Assembly: GCA_032622095.1 (NCBI GenBank)
Contig: CP136065.1
Coordinates: 115,733,195 to 115,797,194, forward strand
Length of the DNA: 64,000 nt
Direction of reading: 5' to 3'
Origin: Siphonodentalium dalli
Lineage: Eukaryota; Mollusca; Scaphopoda; Gadilida; Siphonodentaliidae
Part shown: in pieces, positions 40,201-52,200 of the stretch
Layout: the number at the start of each line of letters is the position of its first letter
Numbering within the stretch: position 1 is the stretch's first letter
Translations under genes and position numbers: made by a program
The notes under the pieces: generated by a model
Told to the model about the DNA's origin: nothing
The model's database searches: none
The model's input: only the letters and a program-made list of their open reading frames with translations

Positions 40201-43200
40201 CCACAGGACATGCATGGATAAGTTCACATACATTAATTCAGGACAAACATGCTCGTTCCATTGAACGTTCGGTCCATTTCGCAAAAGCGAAATATCATAA
40301 GATGATATAAAGCATGTTGGCACCCTTGGGTATATCGCGACGTACCGTAAACTTTGAGGTGTTTTATACTAACTAATAGATTGTCATGATATTGAAGCAT
40401 TTGGGGAATGATATATGCATGGCAGATTATACCTACAAATTCCATATACAATTCGCTTCATTTTGGTGTGATTCATATTCTTGAATACACGCAGGTGGTG
40501 AATTAGTCGGCGATTTAAGGCCGTCTCATCTCGTCCAATTAATGCGAAATATGAAATCGGCGATCTTAACAATCGGACAATAAAGACATACATTTTCACT
40601 CGTGACACATACAGATGATAAAGAGAGTTTTTAAATGGTCAGATCTGAATTCAACAAACGTGTGCTATATACCAGATGGGAAACTAATACCAAACCTTAG
40701 ATAGTTACGTTCCGAAATTATGATACCAAAATGAGCGACTAAGGGGTGTTAACTTAGTAAGGTTGGGGAACGGGACGGGACACGCTGACTCCCATTCATT
40801 CAATTTAAAAATATCATATATTAAAATGGTTTACGGGCACGTGAACGGATATAAATAGTTTCAATTCAATTGAGAACTGCAAGCGAAAGTCCGCGCATAA
40901 GACGGATTGTGTTTTATGAAAACGTGGTCCATGCGGAGAAGTATTATAACATTATACGGCTGACACCACAGTTTCGTTAATTTTCAAATATCAAAGTCGA
41001 GAATTATTTTTGTCAAAAAATGGGCGTTTTAAAAAAAGTGAAAACAAAATGAAATACTATTAAAACTGATGAATTTCGACCGTTTTTGGACTCAAAATAT
41101 GTCATTTTCCAGCCACATCATGATAAAACCGCAGAATCACGACCGATTGACAAGACAGACAGCCGACATTGTTTTGAGTGATTAACCATTAGCCAACATA
41201 ACTAACGCAGTGCGCCGAACAGGAATGCATGTTGAAATATTTTATTTTCCGATGTGTTATAACTTGGACATTTCTCAACCGATTTGCAAAATTCTTTCAC
41301 GAGTAGCATCAGTACGTCATATAGATACATGACAGTAAAAATGGTTGGAATCGGTGACAAGAAAAAAATTGACAAATTTTGCACTCCTCCCCTAGCCCGG
41401 AAAAATTTGAGCGGACCTTTGTCAAAATTTCCCGGTTTCGTCTTCTGTCTATGTTTAAGACGCGCACATAGACAAAATCCAGCTGTTGCGCTTCGTCTAG
41501 GAGAAGATCGAATCTTGTTGAAAATTTCCCCGATTCGTACCCTTTCGTTTGTTAATACGATTACGAGAACCGAATTCAGCTGCTTGGCTTCTTATAGAAG
41601 ATCTGGCCACAAACTTTTTCCAAAAAAAAATTGTAAGGGGCATAACTCTGGAAAGCAAGTTAGGACATAAACCGAAATGCTTCGATTCCATGTAGCTTGG
41701 CAAGGTGCATATACCTACCCTTTCTGAGATATAAGGGTTACAAAATATATTAAGAAGCATAATAATAGGAAAAATATCTATTACGGATGTAAAAGTGCAT
41801 GCCGTGTGCTATATGGTCCGTAGGTACTACGGACCTACTTCAGCACACTAGAAGTAGGCCATTATATATAAATGGAACTCAGAGATTAGTGCATCGGAAT
41901 AACTGTATCTCGACGTTTCAAACAGTGTATGATGTTCCACGATTGTGAACGATAATAGCCTTTCAGCTGAGTCACTTTTATGGTTCTTTTGACATTCCCG
42001 CTATATTTTCCCATTGGAAAATGCCAATAACGTCAACAGCCCAGCACACGACGTCATAACATCATTTAGCAGCAAAGAAGTTAACAATGTTTTGGATGGA
42101 ATGTATTGACCGTAGAATGAAAAAACTGGCATTTTCTCAATAACCAAGATTTTGACGAAATCATAAATTTTATGGTAATTCATTAGTAGTGCAAACATTG
42201 CTGCAAACAAGGGTAGCTAATGATATGATATGAATAAATACATGTATTTATAAGTAGTTCATCCTTTTTATATTGATTTCACTGCCTTTGATATGAGATG
42301 GCTGCCAAAATGGCTATATATGGGATGACACATATCACATTTATATAATTTCATTTAAGCTATAGCTAACATGAGAACAGTATGTCTTTTATGGTATTCT
42401 AATGTTCAATTGCATTTTAGTTTGAAATTTATTTTAATAAGTAAGGGTTATAGAGCATAGTTCTTTACCATAATCATTTGAAGACAATATTTATTTCAGT
42501 AAAGAACTCTCCGCATGCTCTGAACGACTTAGAGCACAATTGACCATGCACAATGAGATTAGCTGGAAATCGCTGCTGAGAATGTGTTGACCCCGACACA
42601 TAACATATGCCATTCCCGACTTTGAACATGCCATGGAAATTGGTGTGCTTTACCAAATATCAGGTAACGATTGTGCTCTAATCAACAGAAATGTACAAAT
42701 TGATCATGGATTTCAATTTTTTTTATCAACATTTAGCAGCTGATGATCAGATTTAAGCTATGGAACATGCTAAACACTTTTACTAAATAGAATGACCAGC
42801 TGTTTGCTTCATGCATCAACCACATGTTGCAATCTTAAAATGGGTATTGCATCCGTGCATAGTAAAAACATGTTGTAATCAGATGAGAGATGACCATATA
42901 TACCAGTATATATTTCAGAAGTAATCAATTCTTCCAAAAGGACTATAACAACTCATCTCACAAAAGATTTAGGAAATGATGGAATCATCACTATTCAATC
43001 AATAGTAGAATGAGCCTTTGTCAGTCCCACATTAATTTTGATTGGCTATGATACTAGTAGTTGCAGCACTTGCAGGTTGAAGAAGATGAGGGTCTATAAT
43101 TTTACTAACATAATTCTTATTATTTGCAGAATGAGGTTCCCAGAGGGTGAATTTAGTGATGCTATCCTGGGGACCTCATTCTGCTTATGCCTCATCTTCT

Positions 43201-46200
43201 GAGAAATCTAAAAAAAACATTGTTTTTAGTTCATTTTTCCCTTCTGGGAAGTTTCTATAACCCCTAGTTTGCAGGAGATAAAATGCACAATCGAGGTGTC
43301 TAATGGGTGAACATCAGCACCTCCAAATGGGGAACTTCTGAAAATGACAGACACACTATTTGCAGACTTTGACATCTTTCCTGTGAAATGAAGTTTGATT
43401 TTCATTCTACCAGGACCAATTGGGCAATGATTTCACATTTGATGCGGAGGATTATTTTCCCAGCATTTTCATTGAACACGACTCACTTCCCCTGCATGAC
43501 CAGGAGTGTTGGAAGCAACCAAAGGCAGGACGGTAAAACTTCCAGAAAATTTGTGCCAGACTTATACAGAATGAGGGTGAATTTAGCGACGCTACCCCAC
43601 ACAGTGGTCTAGCATCACTAAATTCACCTAAACCAAGTCGGCTACGAAACTAGTAGTTGCAGCACTTGCAGGTTGAAGAAGATGAGGGTCTATAATTTTA
43701 CTAACATAATTCTTCATAATAGCTAAAAGCCCTCATAACTTACCATTTTTAAGATATTGTCATTTTCAATCCCACCCAAGGTTAAGTGGTCCTGCTAATT
43801 TTATATCATGCTGATGGGTACTGCTGGATTGCTATGATGTTTGTAGGTCAAAGCGATTTTGTTAAGAAAGAGTACCATCATTTTACCTAAAGTTGATCAA
43901 TTTTGCATGTTTGGCTGATCGGAGCGATTTGTGCAAAAAAAAGAGTCTGTATGAAACATTCAGGAACATATATATTTCAAAATATTTAATAATGTGTATG
44001 CTGATGTTTGGTAAACAACAGGAATAGTCACCTCAGTTATGGCCAGTCTGTAACAACCAGCAGCCATTATTAAAATATTTCACAATATACATGTTTTTTA
44101 ATGTTTTCCACATGTAGTGGCTTATCCTCAATTTGTTCAGATCTACCTGAGTATCATAGTAAATTTATTAGCATCATCACTTAACTTAGGATGAATAGTG
44201 CCATATGAGTATATAGGGCAGTGGAAAATAATGGTGGAGTCTTTTTTAAATATAATTCTGGTACGGTTGTTGAAAACCAACACAATACCGTCTTGGTCTG
44301 ATAAGAGTCATGTTTATTTAGGAGTAAGGACATGCAGTCCACCAGCCACCAGTCTCATGAAAATTAAATGGGCTCTGCACTAGTAACATCTGGGCTCCTG
44401 GGACCCATTAATATTAACAAATGCAACACAAATGAAAAATACATAGAAACTTTCCTCAAACATAGATTATAACTTGACAATCATAGTGTTAGAATCAATG
44501 TACATGTATATGTAGGCATGGCCATAGAATGTTCTTTGAAAGACTGCAGAGTGCAGACCATAAATTTCACTAGCATATACTTACATCACACAACTAATAA
44601 AATTGTGCAAATATAATGGAGATCAATATTGCATTACAACATCCACAGATCTACAAAATCATCTCACAAAATATGGTGGATGACTATTTGTGATTAGTCA
44701 CTGAATTCCATGTCTGTTATGTGTTTTTTCTTATGGCCAGACTGGTATCATAAAATGAAGTTTTTATGGGTCAGCAAACCAGTTTCAAATGGGCTGTACT
44801 TTATAAAATTTAACAGCATTATATAGTCATTGGTAATTGATAAACTGAAACATGAGAGAGTATTGCATAGCATGGCTATTTACAGAATGTAGATTTGTCT
44901 GGTATGAATTTATATCTGCATATCAACTGATGCTTGCATTTTTCTAACTAACTCTGAACTCACAATATAACAGGATTGCATTCTGAATTTCAAGCCCATA
45001 AAGCTAGACACTTTATAATCATGCTTGCCAAATAAGTTTCCATGAACCTCACATGATCTCATTTAGTTGAACACAAGGAACGATTGTCAAGTTGGAAAAT
45101 ATTCTGTATATATACATGTATGGAAGCCCTATATTTTTAATGTATATATTTATTATAACTGGACTAAAGCCCTTATAAAATAATCTGAAGGAATATGTTC
45201 AGTCTTTATTACTGGATATCACATCAATAACCAATAGACATGCATTTGTTAGTTTTGAACAGGCCAATATCTTTTAATATTTCTGCAACTGATTTCTTTC
45301 TTATGACTTGTTTTCTTACAAACTCCCAAATTTGAACCAGAAACAATTTAGGGCTAATATACATCTACATGTACATATACATATATGTTCAAATTAAAAA
45401 AAAAACACTAAATCAGGATATAAGTATAGGCGATCATGCCAGGCTAGCCATTATTTGTTCTAGAATAATGTACGTGTTAGGGAAATTGTAGAACCTTTAG
45501 ACAAAATGGTGATGCAGCCAATCAAAATTGATGTGGGACTGATAAAGACACAACCTGCTCGACTACTGAATCATACTGATTGATCAAATTGTAGTAACTC
45601 AACATTTACTAAACCTACTTGTGGGCTGAGTATAATTCAATTCAACTTTAGAATACCATAAAAACATCCTGTTCTCCCATAAATTTTAAGAAAATAACAC
45701 ATTGAACTCCTTTATAATGATAATGTGATATATGTCATCCCATTTATAACCATTTTGGCAGCCATCTCACATCGAACTATGATCAAAGGCCATGCAATCT
45801 AGATAACAAAGGATGAACTACTCACAATTAAATTTTTTCATTCAAATTAATTCACTAGGTAACCTTATTTCAGGAGTTTTAGGTTACTGATCATATACCC
45901 TGTAATTGATGATTTCCTCAACATCTTTGTTATTGGGAAAATGTCTGTTTTTAATTCTATGACCAATATATTCCATCCAAAAACCTTGTTAAGCACTCAT
46001 GAGTGGTAGCATAAATTTCACTAGCATATACTTACATCACACAACTAAAGCAACTGACACACATACATGTACCTGCATGGTACACAATATATGATATGTA
46101 AAGTATATATATATCTCCTGTGCCTAAAACATCAATCCAAACCATTTACAGTACTTTTTTTGGAGTGGCACATATACATACATGAAAAAATATATGTCAA

Positions 46201-49200
46201 TTTAAAGGGATGAAATGAAAAATAAAATTGTGCAAATATAAAGATGAATATAATTCTATAGGTAGCACAATTTAAATTATTCTTGACTTTGCTAAATTTT
46301 TGCAAATTTGAAGTGATACCTCTATGTGGCCCTGATGTATATAGATCAATACAATTCTAATTGGGGGCTCAACTTTGAGATAAAAGTGCTGAACCCCAAA
46401 ATTGGGGTTCAGGCCCTTAAAAATTGAATTTGGGCCCCTTTTATCAAAAATCGGTCAGCACCACTGAATTCCATGGAATAGAAACTACTTCAGATTGAGC
46501 TATTAATAAACAAAGTTTACCTAATTTGTAGTATTGTACTTCTACAGATGATGAAGAAATTGCTTGCTTTGAACGAGAAACGTGAGTTATTTCTCCATTT
46601 TTATCTATGATCAAAAGATCATCTGAAGATGAACTGGATTTTGTTGACAAAGTCTTCAAACTTCCTGTTGTATATGTGACAGAGTCTGTGAATGTCTTTG
46701 GAGTAAGGGACCCAGTTTTGGATCTTGTTATCATTCTTTTGGAATCTGAAAAAGATTTATAATTGATTGTTAGCTGTTTTATTAGCACAAAACTGAGGTG
46801 TAGAGGATCAATAGCTATTAGAAGCAAGCATTCTTTATGCTTGATAAGACAAGTATGTAGTTTTGAACTTCGAATACACTAATTATATTTCCTTCTGCAA
46901 ATTCTGGATGACAATTACCAATTTCGCAATTGGCTTAAAATTTGGCTCTGGTATGCTGTTTATCAAATGAAAAGACAGTATAAGATCAACTTTGGGATGG
47001 GTCTAATAATTTTTTCCAGAATTCTGGTTCCTTCCAGACTTAGGCCTAAAAAAAAAGACGTTTGTTTCCGCTAACCCGACCGACCCTATTTTAAAACCCC
47101 GACCCAATGGCAATTGGACCCAAAAAAAAAAAAAAAAATTTTTTTATTTAAATTTTTTTTTCTTTTTCAATTTAGGTCCTAATTCATATCATAACAAGAT
47201 GCAACACATTTATATATATTGACATAAGAAATTTTAGTTTACAAAAAGATTCAAGTTTAACAGTTGGAATCATACTGTAAAGTATGTTTGGCTTTATCTA
47301 GCTTTCATCTGTGAAAACTTCAAATAGTTTCAGTTCAGGTTGTTATGATTCAGACTTTTTTGTTTAAACATATTTTATTGTAATATAATATTACACAAGG
47401 GATCTCATTTCAAGCAGGATAAGCATAATCCATTGAACCAAAAGATATCTGACAATAAGTTATAAGCATTTCCAATCCATACATATATAAAAATTTCCAA
47501 AGTTATGCTTGAGAAACTTGATCAAATTGACCTCTCAGTAAAATTCAAAATACTGACTCAAAGTGCCCTAGATTAGCTCTAAATGCAATGATTTTTCAAA
47601 AAGTTTCCAGGGGTCACCCCTCCCAAACCTTTCTCCGCTCAGGCCTTCAGGTTATGTCTTTGGCATATCATTGCCCAAAAACAGGTGTCCCCCAAAAATA
47701 CCTAGATCCTTCACCGAATGCGGAGGAGAAGGTGGGGTTGTGAAGCCATCATTAAGAGATCGGTACAAGACGGTCACTCCAATATGTGACAGTGCAGTGG
47801 TGCTGGACTGACTCCAGTTGTCGCCAGACCATATGGGAAATATTAGGATTATCAAAGACTATATTAGTATATAGACTAGTATATATGTAAATATTGAAGC
47901 ATATGTAAGATTGAATTGGAGTTTTTAGTTCCTCTGTCATTTTGGGTTAACCTGATTGGGACTAAGAAGTGCATAGTTTGGGTTATTGACAAGTATTATA
48001 CAGTTATTTTTAAAGATACTGAAAAAAAAAAGTTAACAAAAAAAAAAAGTTAATTTTTTTCAGCTCGTTAGCGGAAACAAATGTATTTTTTATAGGCCTT
48101 ATAGATTGCTGGGTATTTGGTTTGTGGATGATAACTTAAAATTTTGATTCTTTGATTGGCTTCAAATTTTATGTGGTTTTCACAGGAAAAAATACAGATG
48201 AGATAAGAACATGTAATTTGGAATTAAGCTAATTAGCATGTAACATCTTCACTTTCAAAACAACTGGATTGTTTGTGTTGATATTTGCCATTGATTTTCC
48301 TTACGTGGGATTCAATTTTGTCAAAATTGTAGGGCACCAACTGAAGCTGTAGATTTCCTTCTGGCATAAACATTTTATCATGACAGGTGCTTTGACTATA
48401 GATTAAAAGTGATATGTTCGGACGGACACAAAATTCACAAATTTCCATCCAAGTCAAACAAGGACCGTAACTCTGGTAAAACTAAATGGACAGAACCTAT
48501 AGTATGTGGGTATCCTTTCCCCCTGTCTGTCCTATCAGCATGACAAAGGACAACGAAATCTGATAATTAACACCCAAGTTACAAGGTGATATATGTTTGA
48601 ACGGACACAAATTCACAAATTTCCATCCAAGTCAAACAATGGCCATAACTCTGGTAAAAAATAATGGACGAAACCCGTAGTATGTGGGTATCCTTTCCCC
48701 CAGCATCTGCTATCATCATGACAAAGGACAATGAAATGTGAAAATTAACACCCGAGTTACAAGGTGATATGATCGGACAGACAGAGGGAAGGATGGAAAT
48801 TTCTAAGTCATACAAAGACCATAACTCTGGTAAAAATGAATGGGTGAAACCAGTAGTATATGGGTATATTTTCCCCCAACATGTGCTATCACTACGCCCA
48901 AGGACAATGAAATCCGATAATTACCCGAGTTACAAGGCGATATGTTTGGACAGACAGACAGACGGAGCCATTGGCTATATGCCCCGAACCTCCTACGGGG
49001 GTCGGGGCATAATAGTGATGGCAATTTCACTCTATGTTTAATGACAAATAATAGTGATCACTGGGAATTTTCTCCAAAATTAACTAGAGGTGTGACTGTC
49101 CCAATGGGACTACGGATACCCCCCTGTTTTTAAAATACTAAAATGTTTCACATGTCAGTAAACATTTAGTTAAAATAATAAATTAACAGTTCCCATTGCA

Positions 49201-52200
49201 GGTGTACAACCATAACCCTAATCTTAAACCTATTGACCGAAAAATGTAGGAATAAAAGCTTGGACAAAATTATGTATGTTGCGAAAAAAATTCTAAGTCG
49301 AAAAAGGGGAATAACTCCACACAAAAAATGTCGGACAGACATCATAATCGCAGGTGCACAGGTTCCCATGGTACTAAATAACAGTGCCAAGATCAAAAAA
49401 CATTGACCGAAAAATGTAGGAATAAAACCTCGGACAAAATTATGCATGTTGCAAAAAAAGTTTCTAAGTCGAAAAAGGGGGTAACTCCACCAAAAAATGT
49501 CATACAGACGTCATAATCGCAGGTGCACAAGTTCCCATGGTACTAAATATCTGTGCCACGTTTTAAAAAAATTTACCAAAAAATGTAGGAATAAAAGCTC
49601 GGACAAAAGTATACATGTTGCGAAAAAATTCTAAGTCGAAAAAGGGGGGATAACTCCACTAAAAAAAGTCTGACAGACGTCATAATCGCAGGTGCACAGG
49701 TTCCCATGGTGGTTGATGTCTGTGCCAAGTTTCACGGAAATTGATCAAAAAACGACTGAGAAAAACTCCGGACAAATTTGTGTCCACGGATGGACGACGG
49801 ACGGACGGACAAGCTGACTCCAGTATACCCCCCCTAACTTCGTTGCGGGGGGGTATAATAATAGTGCTGACACTATTATTACGCACCTGAGGGTAATGTG
49901 ATATTATTACCTGATTTATCGCCGAGACCATCTGCAGAGGAATCAGATGCCGTATTTTCACTGGGTTCATTTGGCTCTGGCTTCCCGACAACTGACACAG
50001 TAACTTTACCTCCATCTCTATTAAGAACAACTACTTTCTTTGTGCCATCAGGTAATGAACCCATTTTGTCCATACCTGGACGGAGAACAATTGTCTTAAC
50101 ATTTGGACACACTGATTGAACATTCATGATGGTTGCTTTCCCTTTGGACGGATCACCAGCAGTGCCTAACATCTGCTTGACAGAATCCTGCAGTATTTTA
50201 TCCACTGATTTATCCTCTTGACATGCGGTAGTATTATCAGAGACTATTGACTTGACTGACATCTTCTGTGTCACATTAGACGTTGTGGTAGTTGTCATGG
50301 TAGTGAGAGTCTCTGTGACTTCCTCTTTTAAATTGACACCCTCAGATTCACTTTTCACCACAGTCGTTGTGCTGGTGGTTGTAGTGTTTACAACAGATTC
50401 AACATTTGATGATTCTGTCTTCATTTGGCTGACTACCACATCTGGTTTCTGAAAGAAAATTTTATTTCTAAATTTTTAATTCATCTCAGATGCCACATGA
50501 CCCACACAACCTGATATTAAGTCTAGGATGGATGGTTGGGGAAGTAGTTAGCTATCAGTTGTTGGCCTAACCCTCTGGAGCAAGACAGACCTAGATCTTT
50601 TAATGTAACAATGGAACTAAGAATACTTCCTGTATGTGCACTTGAACCTCAATAGGCATAGGCATATTTTAAGTATTCGGCACAGTGAATCAGGGATGGT
50701 GGTCGGCACTGAATTTTTTTTATGCTGATTCTCACAATGCTTCTATCTGTAAGGGCCATCCAAATCAGGGGAGAGAGAAACACATAGCGACAACCTTTTA
50801 TAGCATGGGTATCCCTACTGGTTAAGTAATAAAACATACACATGATGATTTCTGCCTCTTGAAATGATGATCAAAATTATGTGGGAAACTCCATTGATAT
50901 GCCTTCTATACACTGAGACAGTGTAATGTATAAGTCACATATATTCTAATATACATCTGTACATAGCACATGCCTACAAGATGTTTCACTCATTATGGGA
51001 ACCTTCCATAATCCATATAGTTTCAGATTATATCCAGGTTTTGCTGGGTGGTTCAATATTAATATTTGATTTCACACGAATATGATGCGAAATGAAGAAG
51101 ATAGGGTGTAAATGATGATAGACTCTACTGGGAAGATGAAGCAACATCACTGTGTTAAGAGTCGGAGCCGATCAATTTTCTCCCATGACAAGGTTTAGAG
51201 CCATAAAAAATTAGAGTTAGAGCCAATGCAACACTTTTAATTTGGGTTTTTACATAAACAAGACAGTCAAAGACTGGGGTCGCTCACGAGACTGCAAAGA
51301 CTGATAATACTGGGACTCTGGAGACCACAACAGTCAGAACTTTTCATAATCACTAGAAGTAGATCTAAACAGGATAGGTGGCTAGAGAGACTTCATGTAT
51401 GTAGATCGGTGAATATTTACCTCGAATTTACCAACTGCTCACTACTGATCTGAGCTAAATAGACATGGTGGTTCTTTCAAAGAACACTTTTCAAGTTTGC
51501 CAATTATGTTGTAGTGAAGTGGTGGATGTGTTAAATGTCCTTATGAAAGATTTGAACAATACATATGATAGATTGTTGTTGTAATTGGGAATTAATGACC
51601 TCTAACAGATCTCCAGGGAATGTTTATAAAAATGTCAGATTTCACTTGACATGTGTAGGCATACCCCACATACAATTAGAGCCAAAGTAAATGCTTCTTA
51701 TTAATGAGGCTCTGTCAAGAATTATAGTAAATATATATTATTTTTGAAACCAGGGTGGCAGAAGCAGTGAAATTGAGTAAAGAGCCAATATTTTTTTTAT
51801 TTTTTTTGGAGTTATGTCCCTGGGCCCGCCCACATATGAACCCATTCGGTCCTATGTTCCAGAGGAGAAGAAGTTTAAAGAATTGTTGACAGATGGACAG
51901 ATGGATGGATGGACGTACAAGGAGTGATGACTACAGCTCCACCGGAGACTTCGTCTCAGGTGAGCTAAAAAAATAAAAGTTTAAATGAAAAAATTCTGAT
52001 TTTTTTTCATTCTTTTTTTTTTAAATTGAGCAAAGATTTCAATTTAACATTTCATTTGGATAAGTGGTGGTTAAGAAAATAATATGAAACCGCCAAGCCT
52101 GAATTTAGTGTGTCTGACATTTGCAGAATAAGGTCCCCAAAAGGTGAATTTAATGACACTATTCGGAAAGGCGGGCCCGCATCACCAATTCATCCTCGGT

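Larger units (their letters stand above)
35463..46520. other. intron 6 (11.1 kb)
   Basis: The largest intron. It holds a hAT element (36021-36907), two inverted duplications (37013-37310 with 46255-46480, and about 41990-43060 with 45500-46015), a telomere-like tract (37400-37710), a two-copy repeat (39108-39335 and 39750-39975) and foldback copies near 43129-43630. 40000-41980 and 43720-45490 are AT-rich with no coding signal. Confidence 0.75.
46746..49910. other. intron 5 (3.2 kb)
   Basis: Harbinger-like element (47043-48098), family C tandem repeat (48410-49010) and family D tandem repeat (49160-49855). 46746-47039 has nothing recognised. Confidence 0.75.
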
